NCBI GenBank assembly: GCA_934467435.1
Contig: CAKSLR010000004.1
Coordinates: 1-37,349, forward strand
Source: an uncultured Eubacteriales bacterium
GTDB lineage: Bacteria; Bacillota; Clostridia; Oscillospirales; CAG-272
Length of the DNA: 37,349 nt
Direction: 5' to 3'
Numbering within the stretch: position 1 is the stretch's first letter; each line of letters starts with the position of its first letter. The notes beneath the pieces were generated by a model. That model made no database searches. It was not told the origin of the DNA and worked only from the letters and a program-made list of their open reading frames with translations. This document shows, one piece after another, positions 30,685-37,349 of the stretch. The translations under genes and the position numbers were made by a program.

Positions 30685-31449
30685 ATGGAGAAACTGACCA
30701 AAATCGGCGTACAGCTTTACACCATCCGTGATTTTATGACAACGGAAGAGGATATCAAGCGCAGTTTTGCGCGGCTGAAGGATCTCGGCTATGACGAGGC
30801 ACAGACGGCGGGCTGCCAGATTCCTTACGCCACCTTCGGCAAACTGGCAAAAGAGGCGGGCATTACCATTGTGGGCACCCACGATAATTTTGACCGCATG
30901 GTGGAGGACCCCGAGGGCAGCATGGACGACCACGACGCGCTCGGCACCAAGGTCATGGGCATCGGTGGCTTCTTTGACGCAACGAAGGAGGGGTATGACC
31001 GTTTCATCGCGCGGGCAAACACCGTAGCAAACCATATCAAGGCACGCGGCTTCTCGTTCACTTACCACAACCACAGCCATGAGTTTATCAAACAGGACGG
31101 CAAACGGATTATGGATCGGCTGGCGGATGAACTGACGGCGGATAACATCAGTTTTGTTCTGGATACTTACTGGGTTCAGCACGGCGGCGGGGATGTACGC
31201 CACTGGATCGAAAAACTGGCGGGCAGAGTGGATATTCTGCACCTCAAGGATATGGCACGTTCGCAGGACAACGAAAAACCGCAGTATTATACCGAAATCG
31301 GTAACGGCAACCTGTGGTGGGAGGGTATTATCGAAACCGCACTCCGCACAGGGGTCAAGCACTTTGTGGTAGAGCAGGATGTCTGCCCCGGCGACCCGTT
31401 TGAGAGCCTTCGCCAGAGCAGCGAATATCTGCACGCCAACTTTTTTTGA
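30685..31449 (+). CDS. Sugar phosphate isomerase/epimerase (TIM barrel)
   Basis: A 254-residue member of the AP-endonuclease-2-like TIM-barrel group of sugar isomerases/epimerases. The N-terminal IGVQLYTIRDFM motif is a hallmark of the family. Likely metal ligands are the Glu/Asp/His set in TYHNHSHEF, FVLDTYWVQHGG, ILHLKDM and VVEQD. It has no signal peptide and no membrane part. The ATG 30685 is preceded by AAAGGAT. A larger in-frame opening to 30226 lies inside the esterase gene. It is 15 bp before the GH2 gene in the same operon, so the two probably treat the same sugar, but the substrate is not known. Confidence 0.87.
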   Translation: MEKLTKIGVQLYTIRDFMTTEEDIKRSFARLKDLGYDEAQTAGCQIPYATFGKLAKEAGITIVGTHDNFDRMVEDPEGSMDDHDALGTKVMGIGGFFDATKEGYDRFIARANTVANHIKARGFSFTYHNHSHEFIKQDGKRIMDRLADELTADNISFVLDTYWVQHGGGDVRHWIEKLAGRVDILHLKDMARSQDNEKPQYYTEIGNGNLWWEGIIETALRTGVKHFVVEQDVCPGDPFESLRQSSEYLHANFF

Positions 31450-31464
31450 TGGAGGGGATACCCA

Positions 31465-34242
31465 ATGAGCCGGATTGTATATAACATGGATATGGGCTGG
31501 CGCTTCCGCCCGGACAGCGAAGCGGATACGGTGGTGGAAAGCAATAGCCACGCCTCTTCCTATAACAGTTGCAAGGCGGGTGCCGCCGGCAGCGGCGCCG
31601 CCATCCACCTTGACGACAATACGTGGCGGGAGGTTGACCTGCCCCACGACTATTATGCCGAGAGTGATTTTTCCGAGAACAATCTGATCTCCCACGGGTA
31701 CCGTACCCGCGGCAACGCCTGGTACCGGAAGGCGTTTTATCTCGATCAGAGCCTGGCGGGCAAGCAGGTCTTCCTTTGCTTTGAGGGAACTGCCGTCAAT
31801 GCCGAGTTCTATGTCAACGGCAGCCTGATGGACCGTTCTTTCTCCGCCTATACCGAGTCGGCTTTCGATATTACCGACCGCGTGTATTTCGGCAAAGATA
31901 AAGTCAACCTCATCGCCGTCCGTATTGACGGTATGGCGACCGAGGGCTGGTGGTACGAGGGCGCCGGCATCTACCGTCATGTGCACCTTTATGTCAAGGA
32001 TATGCTGCACATTGCCCACAACGGCATCTACGGCAAGCCGGTTCTGCGCCCCGGCACGAAGAACAGCTGGGTGGTGGAAGTGGAGACCGAGGTGGAAAAC
32101 CGTTCCTACGAAACCCGGTCCGGCACCGTACACGCCGCACTGTATGACGGTGATGTGTGCGTGGCAGAGGCAAAGCCGGAGGGCATCACGCTGCCGTTTA
32201 CCACCACAGGTACGGTAAGGCAGAAACTTGCCGTCTCCCGTCCCACCCGGTGGGATGTGGACTGCCCGAAACTTTATACCCTGCGCGTTACCGTGGAAAG
32301 GGACGGGGAAGAGGTGGATGCGGACGAGACCCGCATCGGCTTCCGTACCTTCCGCGTGGATGCGGAACGGGGCTTCTTCCTCAATGACCGCCCGCTGAAG
32401 ATCAAGGGAACCTGCAACCACCAGGATCACGCCGGCGTCGGTGTAGCAGTGCCGGACAGCGTGCAGTATTACCGGGTCCGTCGCCTGAAGGAGATGGGCA
32501 CCAATGCCTATCGCTGTTCCCATAACCTGCCGACCAAGGCGGTGCTGGATGCCTGCGATGAACTCGGCATGATTGTCATGGATGAAAACCGCCGCTTTGA
32601 ATCGCGCGATGAGGTGCTGCGGTACCTGGATATTATGGTAAAGCGCGACCGTAACCACCCCTCGGTGATCTTCTGGTCGCTCTTCAATGAAGAACCGTTG
32701 CAAAACACGCCCGAGGGCGCGAATATCTTCCGCCATATGAAGAGCCGCGTGCTGCATTTGGACGATACCCGTCTGATTACCGGCGCCATTAACGGTTCGA
32801 TGGAGGGGGCGGGGCTGGAGATGGATGTGACCGGCATCAATTACGGGCTTGCCGGTATTCCCGGTTTCCACGAAAAATACCCGCACCAGCCGATCATCGG
32901 CTCCGAAAACAACAGTGCCGTTACCACCCGCGGCTGCTACCGCAGCGACAGGGAAGGGGCGCAGGTACTGAGCAACTATGACGAAGAGGCGGTGCCGTGG
33001 GGGCAGACCGTGCGGGAAACCTGGGATTTTGTCCGCAAAAACGAATATTTTGCCGGTATCTTTATCTGGACGGGCTTTGACTATCGCGGCGAGCCAACCC
33101 CCTTTACCTGGCCGTCGGTCTCCTCGCAGTTCGGGATTCTGGATACCTGCGGATTCCCGAAGGATGCTTTCTTCTACAATAAAGCCTGCTTTACCGAAAA
33201 GCCGATGGTACATCTGCTGCCGCACTGGAACTGGAAAAAAGGCGAGACGGTGCGGGTCGCCGCCCCGACCAACTGTGAAGAGGTAGAACTGTTCCTCAAC
33301 GGCAAATCGCTCGGCAGAAAAACGGGCGACTGCATTGCCACCCCCGAGTGGCAGGTGACTTTTGCCCCCGGCAGACTGGTGGCAAAGGGCTACCGCCGCG
33401 GCAAGTGTGTGGCAAAGGATGAGGTTCGCACGGCAGGGAAGCCTTACGCCGTCCGTCTGTTGCCCGACCGCACCACCGTGCAGAACGATGGGGAGGATAC
33501 GGTGCCCGTCAATGTTGCCGTGGTGGATCGCCGCGGCGTTGTGGTGCCGGATGCCTCGCACCTTCTCACCTTTACCGTGACGGGCGACGGGTTCGTTCGC
33601 GGCGTCGGCAACGGCGACCCGAACAGCCATGAGCCGGATACGGTAAACTATCGCCATGCTTACTGCGGGCTTTGCCAGGCACTTCTGACCGCCAAAACGG
33701 GGGCAAAGACCCTTGCCCTGCGCGTGGAGGGAGAGGGGCTGGTTCCCGCGGAGATGACGTTTGACGTGGAGGAGGTACCGCGCCCGCTTTACATGAAGAG
33801 CGTGGTCGGTTCGGGCGGTGTCACCGCTTTCACCGTTTCGGCGGTGACGGCGGAACGCCCCGATCCTCTCATCCGACTGTCGGATAACGATATGAACTCC
33901 TTCACGCCGATCGAGACGGTAGGACACCACCAGGGAGATTTCTGCTCCGGCTGGCGGGTTTACCGCGCCCTGACCCGGATGCGCGACGGTTCCGGGTTCC
34001 ATATGATTTTCCCGAACCTGATCGCGGATGATATGGAAGTGTATCTCAACGGCAAAAAGGTGTATGAAATGCATACCCCCTTTAACGGGCAGACTTCCTT
34101 CACCGCGCTGGATATTCCGCTGCGGGACGAGGATCTTCCGCCGGTCGGAGAGATGCTGGAGTTCCGTCTGCTTCTGTACATCAAGGATGCCCCGTGGGCG
34201 GGTATCCGTGACGGATTCCGGTTGGTTCCCGACGAAGACTGA
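31465..34242 (+). CDS. GH2 family glycosidase (beta-galactosidase-like)
   Basis: A 925-residue glycoside hydrolase family 2 enzyme. The sugar-binding jelly roll spans about 1-180 (NAWYRKAFYL, TAVNAEFYVNG, GAGIYRHVHL). An immunoglobulin-like domain spans about 185-295, and the TIM barrel about 300-590 with the acid/base Glu409 in WSLFNEEP and the nucleophile Glu481 in IIGSENNSA. After it come a DUF4982-like domain (about 610-665), an invasin/Ig-like domain and a C-terminal beta-rich domain. There is no signal peptide, so it is intracellular and must act on imported oligosaccharides; no transporter is adjacent. GGAGGGG precedes ATG 31465. A long open frame on the opposite strand is a shadow. 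Galactosidase versus glucuronidase or mannosidase is not decided. Confidence 0.9.
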   Translation: MSRIVYNMDMGWRFRPDSEADTVVESNSHASSYNSCKAGAAGSGAAIHLDDNTWREVDLPHDYYAESDFSENNLISHGYRTRGNAWYRKAFYLDQSLAGKQVFLCFEGTAVNAEFYVNGSLMDRSFSAYTESAFDITDRVYFGKDKVNLIAVRIDGMATEGWWYEGAGIYRHVHLYVKDMLHIAHNGIYGKPVLRPGTKNSWVVEVETEVENRSYETRSGTVHAALYDGDVCVAEAKPEGITLPFTTTGTVRQKLAVSRPTRWDVDCPKLYTLRVTVERDGEEVDADETRIGFRTFRVDAERGFFLNDRPLKIKGTCNHQDHAGVGVAVPDSVQYYRVRRLKEMGTNAYRCSHNLPTKAVLDACDELGMIVMDENRRFESRDEVLRYLDIMVKRDRNHPSVIFWSLFNEEPLQNTPEGANIFRHMKSRVLHLDDTRLITGAINGSMEGAGLEMDVTGINYGLAGIPGFHEKYPHQPIIGSENNSAVTTRGCYRSDREGAQVLSNYDEEAVPWGQTVRETWDFVRKNEYFAGIFIWTGFDYRGEPTPFTWPSVSSQFGILDTCGFPKDAFFYNKACFTEKPMVHLLPHWNWKKGETVRVAAPTNCEEVELFLNGKSLGRKTGDCIATPEWQVTFAPGRLVAKGYRRGKCVAKDEVRTAGKPYAVRLLPDRTTVQNDGEDTVPVNVAVVDRRGVVVPDASHLLTFTVTGDGFVRGVGNGDPNSHEPDTVNYRHAYCGLCQALLTAKTGAKTLALRVEGEGLVPAEMTFDVEEVPRPLYMKSVVGSGGVTAFTVSAVTAERPDPLIRLSDNDMNSFTPIETVGHHQGDFCSGWRVYRALTRMRDGSGFHMIFPNLIADDMEVYLNGKKVYEMHTPFNGQTSFTALDIPLRDEDLPPVGEMLEFRLLLYIKDAPWAGIRDGFRLVPDED

Positions 34243-34245
34243 TCA

Positions 34246-34276
34246 AAAAGGCGCGGCTTTGCCGCGCCTTTTCCTT
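34246..34276. terminator. Bidirectional terminator between GH2 and the Gln/Asn gene
   Basis: A 12-bp stem (34246-34257 with 34261-34272) with a TTT loop. T-runs occur on both strands: TTTTCCTTTT on the plus strand and TTTTT on the minus strand. Confidence 0.9.
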
Positions 34277-34277
34277 T

Positions 34278-34415
34278 TCAGTGCTCGCTGTGCTTTTTGC
34301 GGTTCTGCTGCTGGTTCTGATTTTGCTGCTGGTTTTGCTGTTGGTTCTGATTCTGATTCTGCTGCTGATTCTGCTGCTGATTCTGCTGTTGCTGGTTTTT
34401 GTTCTGATTCTGCAT
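34278..34415 (-). CDS. 45-residue Gln/Asn-rich protein
   Basis: Too short for usual gene finders, but real by several signs: ATG 34415 with GAGG (34423-34426) upstream, a stop at 34278 and a bidirectional terminator directly after. The product has 24 Gln and 12 Asn in 45 residues (80 percent), arranged as QQQN and QN repeats, then RKKHSEH at the end. It has no hydrophobic part and no Cys. The composition recalls the gamma-type small acid-soluble spore proteins of Bacillus, which are amino-acid stores rich in Gln and Asn, but no motif proves that. An in-frame longer version from 34475 adds MPYIIKGDRLRG and is less likely. CATAATA (34467-34461 on the minus strand) resembles a sigma-G -10 with no good -35. 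Confidence 0.6.
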   Translation of the reverse strand: MQNQNKNQQQQNQQQNQQQNQNQNQQQNQQQNQNQQQNRKKHSEH

Positions 34416-34518
34416 GATGGTATCCTCATTTTTTATTTTTCCGCGCAGGCGGTCGCCCTTTATTATGTACGGCATGGGGGATTCCTACACGCTTTTCGGG
34501 AAAAGTTCCGCACTTTTC

Positions 34519-34547
34519 TTGTAATTTTTTTGCCGATATGGTAAAAT
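34519..34547 (+). promoter_or_regulatory. Promoter of the coaW operon
   Basis: TTGTAA (34519-34524), a 17-bp spacer and TAAAAT (34542-34547), with TGG before it (extended -10). The predicted start is near 34554, about 22 nt before the ATG. Confidence 0.75.
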
Positions 34548-34575
34548 AGAAAAAAACGTGTGCGGAGGCATCCTT

Positions 34576-35418
34576 ATGGGCGTTGTAATCGGAATCGATG
34601 TGGGCGGCAGCACCACCAAAATTGTCGGGTTTCGGAAAACCGCCGTCGGGCGGGAGTTGATCTCGCCCCTGCTGGTGAAGGCGACCGACCCGGTGACCTC
34701 TATCTACGGGGCATTCGGCAAATTTACCGATGTCAACGGGCTTGCGCTCGCGGATATCGAAAAGGTACTGACCACGGGGGTCGGCGCTTCTTATCTTTCC
34801 CGCCCAATCTACAATTTACCCTGCGGTGCGGTGCCCGAGTTTTCCAGCATCGGGCGCGGGGGGCTGTACCTTTCCCGCCTGCCGGAGGCGATTGTGGTCA
34901 GCATGGGCACCGGCACCGCCATTGTGCATGCCCGTGCGGGGCAGGAGACGCACTACCTCGGCGGTACCGGGGTGGGCGGCGGTACTATCCTCGGGCTTTC
35001 CAAAAAAATGCTCGGCATTGAGAGTGTGGCGCACCTGGAGGAACTGGCGACGGAGGGAGACCTTTCCCGCGTGGATCTGCGCATCGGGGATATTACCAAG
35101 AAAGATGACCTGACCGCCCTGCCCGAGACTATGACGGCGGCGAACTTCGGCAAACTCTCCGACCTTGCCGGGCAGGGGGACGTGGCGCTCGGCATCCTCA
35201 ACATGGTGTTTGAAACCATCGGCATGCTTGCCCTTTTCGCCGCACGGGCGGAAAATGTGAAGGATATTGTTCTGACCGGCAATCTGACCGGAATTCCGTA
35301 TGCTTCCCATGTGTTTGCCACCCTTTCGGATATGTTCCGCGTGCGCTTCTTCATTCCCGAGCACGCGCAGTACGCAACCGTGATCGGCACGGCACTGGCA
35401 GACGATGAACAGCTATGA
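34576..35418 (+). CDS. coaW: Type II pantothenate kinase
   Basis: Pantothenate kinase catalyses the first step of coenzyme A synthesis. This 280-residue protein is of the type II (eukaryote-like, staphylococcal CoaW) class. It has the phosphate 1 motif GIDVGGSTTKIVGF, the VVSMGTGTAIV motif, the GGTGVGGGTILGLSKKML motif and the C-terminal GNLTG. The family is insensitive to CoA feedback, by established knowledge. GCGGAGG precedes ATG 34576. It overlaps the MGMT-like gene by 14 bp. It leads a four-gene operon. Confidence 0.92.
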   Translation: MGVVIGIDVGGSTTKIVGFRKTAVGRELISPLLVKATDPVTSIYGAFGKFTDVNGLALADIEKVLTTGVGASYLSRPIYNLPCGAVPEFSSIGRGGLYLSRLPEAIVVSMGTGTAIVHARAGQETHYLGGTGVGGGTILGLSKKMLGIESVAHLEELATEGDLSRVDLRIGDITKKDDLTALPETMTAANFGKLSDLAGQGDVALGILNMVFETIGMLALFAARAENVKDIVLTGNLTGIPYASHVFATLSDMFRVRFFIPEHAQYATVIGTALADDEQL

Positions 35419-35734
35419 AAAAATCTACGCGGTGGTGCGGGGGATCCCGCGCGGATGTGTCATGACCTACGGCGGTGTGGCTGCCGCCGCCGGTAACCCG
35501 CGTATGGCACGGATCGTAGGCGGTGCGCTGCACCATAACCCTGCGCCGGGGTGGATTCCCTGCCACCGTGTGGTGAACCGGGAGGGCGGTCTTGCCCCTG
35601 CGTTTGCCTTCGGGGGAGAAAAGGTGCAACGGGCCATGCTTGTTGCGGAAGGCGTTCCGTTCCTTCCCGACGGGCGGGTGGATCTTGCCCGTTGCCGTTA
35701 TATGCCGCCAAAGGAGGAGCCATGCAGAACCTGA
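35405..35734 (+). CDS. MGMT-fold alkyltransferase-like protein
   Basis: A 109-residue protein containing only the C-terminal DNA-binding domain of O6-methylguanine-DNA methyltransferases. The active-site motif is IPCHRVV with Cys53, so the acceptor cysteine is retained. Alkyltransferase-like proteins (Atl) instead have Trp (PWHR). The N-terminal domain of Ogt/Ada is missing, as in many small members. ATG 35405 lies inside coaW; a Shine-Dalgarno is weak. It would either accept alkyl groups or bind alkylated DNA. The coaW-MGMT-CBS order is not one I can interpret. The end overlaps the CBS gene. Confidence 0.85.
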   Translation: MNSYEKIYAVVRGIPRGCVMTYGGVAAAAGNPRMARIVGGALHHNPAPGWIPCHRVVNREGGLAPAFAFGGEKVQRAMLVAEGVPFLPDGRVDLARCRYMPPKEEPCRT

Positions 35735-36141
35735 TGCGATTTCTGACCCCGAAAAGCCGCGTGGCGTATATCGACGACCGCGGCAGCGTGCGGCAGGCAC
35801 TGGAGAAAATGCGCTACCACGGTTATAACGCCCTACCCGTGATCGATGGGGAGGGGAAGTATGTCGGTACCCTGACTGAGGGGGATTTTCTTTGGTTTCT
35901 GATCGGACGCGGTAATGCCGATCTGCGCGCGTGTGAAGATACGCCGGTGCATACCCTCCTGCGCCCCGATTGGAACCCCGCTGTGCGGGCGGATGCCACC
36001 ATGAGGGATCTTCTGCCACGGGTAGAGGAGCGGAATTTTGTGCCGGTGGTGGATGACCGGGATTGCTTTGTCGGGCTGATTACCCGGCGGGATGTGCTCA
36101 GTTATTTTGCCCGCCGCGCGAAGGGGGCGGAGGACGAATGA
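35722..36141 (+). CDS. CBS-domain pair protein
   Basis: A 139-residue protein made of two CBS domains (about 1-65 and 75-135) and nothing else. The repeats are GYNALPVIDGEGKYVGTLTEGDFLWFL and NFVPVVDDRDCFVGLITRRDVLSYF. Such pairs bind adenine nucleotides (AMP, ATP or SAM) and act as sensors. The start ATG 35722 with AAAGGAGGAGCC upstream is convincing; it overlaps the MGMT-like gene. The stop overlaps the next ATG (ATGA). The partner protein is not known. Confidence 0.9.
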   Translation: MQNLMRFLTPKSRVAYIDDRGSVRQALEKMRYHGYNALPVIDGEGKYVGTLTEGDFLWFLIGRGNADLRACEDTPVHTLLRPDWNPAVRADATMRDLLPRVEERNFVPVVDDRDCFVGLITRRDVLSYFARRAKGAEDE

Positions 36142-36332
36142 AAAAAAGAGGGGGTTTTCTTTCCCGCGCACGGGGGGCACTTCCCGTGGTGTTCTTTTTC
36201 CTTTCGCTGGTGTATGCCTTTTACCGGGCGGACGGGATTGCGGACGTGCTGATTTACGCGGCGTTCGGCGCCGTGGCGGCGCTTTTGCTTTTTCTCCTTC
36301 TATCGTTGCTTTGCCGCCTGTTCCGGGTATAA
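36138..36332 (+). CDS. Small two-helix membrane protein
   Basis: A 64-residue protein starting with MKKRGGFLSRARG. It has two hydrophobic segments (about 14-30, LPVVFFFLSLVYAFY, and 36-60, VLIYAAFGAVAALLLFLLLSLLC) and ends in RLFRV. The positively charged N- and C-termini suggest both lie in the cytoplasm. The ATG overlaps the CBS stop (ATGA) with GGAGGA upstream. I do not recognise a family. It is the last gene before a terminator. Confidence 0.65.
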   Translation: MKKRGGFLSRARGALPVVFFFLSLVYAFYRADGIADVLIYAAFGAVAALLLFLLLSLLCRLFRV

Positions 36333-36336
36333 AGAA

Positions 36337-36370
36337 ACGGCGGGGTCGTTTGACCCCGCCGTGGTTTTTT
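36337..36370. terminator. Bidirectional terminator after the coaW operon
   Basis: An 11-bp perfect stem (36337-36347 with 36352-36362), a GTTT loop, and a T-run at 36365-36370. It also serves the convergent ABC exporter gene at 36374. Confidence 0.9.
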
Positions 36371-36373
36371 ATG

Positions 36374-37349
36374 TTATTGTGCCGTCTGCATACGGTAAAA
36401 CTCGCCTTTTTTCTCCATCAGTTCCGCATAAGAGCCAATCTCGGCACACCGCCCGTCTTTGATCACGGCAATGCGGTCTGCGTCCCGGATGGTGGAAAGA
36501 CGGTGCGCCACAATGAAGGTGGTGCGGTTGTGCGTCAGGTTGTTGATGGCGCGCTGAATTTCTTTTTCCGAAATGCTGTCCAGCGCCGAGGTTGCCTCGT
36601 CCAGAATAATCACATCCGGGTCGCGGATGATGGCGCGGGCAATCGAAAGCCGCTGCCGCTGCCCGCCGGAGAGGTTGGCGCCGTGTTCTTCCAGCATGGT
36701 ATCCACTCCGTTCGGCAGGGTAGAGATAAAGTTTGTCAGCCGCGCCGCCTCCAGCGCACGGGCAACCACCTCATCGGTGGCGTTCTTGACACCGTAGGTG
36801 ATGTTTTCCCGGATCGTGCCGGTGAACAGCACGCTGTTCTGCGGCACAATGGCAATGTGCTTGCGGTAACTGTGCAGGTCAATGTTGCGGATGTCGATGC
36901 CGTCGATCAGCAACTCGCCCGACTGTGCGGTGTTGAAGCCGATTACCAGGTTGAGAATGGTGGATTTGCCCGAGCCGCTCTCGCCCACAATAGCAATCGT
37001 TTCTCCTGCATGTACATGTAAATCCAGCCCAAGGAGCAGGGGCTGATCTTCTTCATAGCAGAAATGCACGTCGCGGAATTCGTATTCTCCCCGCAGCGTT
37101 TCCATTTTGATCTTGCCGGCGTTATCCTCCACGTCCCGGTTGGCAAGAATCTCACCGATCGAATTGACCGATTCCAGCCCCTTGGTGATAATCGGCATCA
37201 TGCCGATCAGGGTGGAGACCTGCCCGGTCAGCGTAGAGAAATAAGACTGATACAGAGAAATATCGCCGACCTGAATCTGCCCGCAATACGCCATCCACGA
37301 AGAAAAGACGAGACACACGAGCTGGAAGATATTGAACACCACCCACGAG
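36374..37349 (-). CDS. ABC exporter (half-transporter), partial
   Basis: The C-terminal 325 residues of an MdlB/MsbA-like ABC exporter; the 5' part lies outside the window. The visible membrane part ends with a hydrophobic helix (VVFNIFQLVCLVFSSWMAY) and the SLYQSYFSTLTGQVSTLI region. The nucleotide-binding domain has Walker A GESGSGKS, Q-loop PQNSVLFTGTIRENITYG, signature LSGGQRQRLSIARA, Walker B VIILDEATSALD and switch His in AHRLST. It is intact to the stop at 36374. The GTG at 37342 is inside the gene and not a start, since the frame stays open to the window edge. The substrate is unknown; a second half-transporter next to it is likely, as these often come in pairs. Confidence 0.9.
   Translation of the reverse strand, partial: SWVVFNIFQLVCLVFSSWMAYCGQIQVGDISLYQSYFSTLTGQVSTLIGMMPIITKGLESVNSIGEILANRDVEDNAGKIKMETLRGEYEFRDVHFCYEEDQPLLLGLDLHVHAGETIAIVGESGSGKSTILNLVIGFNTAQSGELLIDGIDIRNIDLHSYRKHIAIVPQNSVLFTGTIRENITYGVKNATDEVVARALEAARLTNFISTLPNGVDTMLEEHGANLSGGQRQRLSIARAIIRDPDVIILDEATSALDSISEKEIQRAINNLTHNRTTFIVAHRLSTIRDADRIAVIKDGRCAEIGSYAELMEKKGEFYRMQTAQ

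Noticed and set aside
30637..34074. Open frame of over 1100 codons on the minus strand opposite the isomerase and GH2 genes
   Set aside because: It mirrors the codon-bias of the real genes, has no ribosome binding site or protein-family pattern and would cover two well-supported genes.
34300..34410. Simple trinucleotide repeat only
   Set aside because: The repeat is real, but a start codon, ribosome binding site and terminator around it favour a small gene over plain microsatellite DNA.

Overview
The window is a gene-dense stretch of chromosome from a GC-rich, probably endospore-forming Firmicute of the class Clostridia. The evidence is a SpoIVB-type peptidase with its triad intact, HPr kinase/phosphorylase, the ylmE-sepF-yggT cell-division cluster, Mini-ribonuclease III, a type II pantothenate kinase, lipoprotein signal peptides and strong GGAGG-type ribosome binding sites. 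Family and genus cannot be fixed from the sequence; an anaerobic gut lineage (Oscillospirales/Christensenellales-like) is a guess. No tRNA, rRNA, CRISPR array, transposase, integrase or phage gene is visible, and no gap between genes exceeds about 200 bp.

Layout. 1-1179 (minus): the start of a lipoprotein gene and hprK. 1332-4434 (plus): a lipoprotein coupled to an unknown protein, then a SpoIVB-like protease. 4489-10378 (minus): six closely spaced genes, in transcription order a PfkB-fold protein lacking the catalytic GAGD motif, an alpha/beta hydrolase, miaA, galK, recA and recX. 10535-13539 (minus): a Cys-rich DUF6062-type gene translationally coupled to a membrane-anchored SMC/YhaN-like ATPase. 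13708-15704 (plus): a diglyceride-type glycosyltransferase and an amidase-fold protein. 15886-18935 (plus): yggS, sepF, yggT, lspA and an rluD-type gene. 19133-24853 (plus): an ABC-F ATPase behind a structured leader, then mrnC, hisS and a YgiQ-type radical SAM gene. 24964-28079 (plus): a Crp/Fnr regulator and a three-gene ABC importer. 28106-29701 (minus): prfC. 29844-34242 (plus): an esterase, a sugar-phosphate isomerase-like TIM barrel and a GH2 glycosidase. 34278-34415 (minus): a 45-residue Gln/Asn-only-type protein. 34576-36332 (plus): coaW, an MGMT-like gene, a CBS-pair gene and a small membrane protein. 36374-37349 (minus): an ABC exporter cut by the window edge.

How the parts work together. 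Most of the window is housekeeping: translation and RNA modification (MiaA, RluD, HisRS, RF3, Mini-III), recombination (RecA/RecX), envelope and division (SepF, YggT, LspA, glycolipid synthase) and carbon use (GalK, HPrK, GH2, isomerase). Transcription units are unusually easy to read. Many promoters have 17-bp spacers, often with an extended TGn -10, and paired units are usually separated by short GC hairpins with T-tracts that serve both strands.

The least ordinary parts are: the leader before the ABC-F gene, with mutually exclusive helices running into the start site; a GGTTGC-N4-GCAACC palindrome placed at about -41.5 of the ABC importer promoter next to a Crp/Fnr gene; face-to-face promoters between the DUF6062/ATPase operon and the glycosyltransferase; the GAGD-less PfkB protein; the Cys/His-duplicated DUF6062 protein with its ATPase partner; and the tiny Gln/Asn protein. 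All are inferences from sequence alone.
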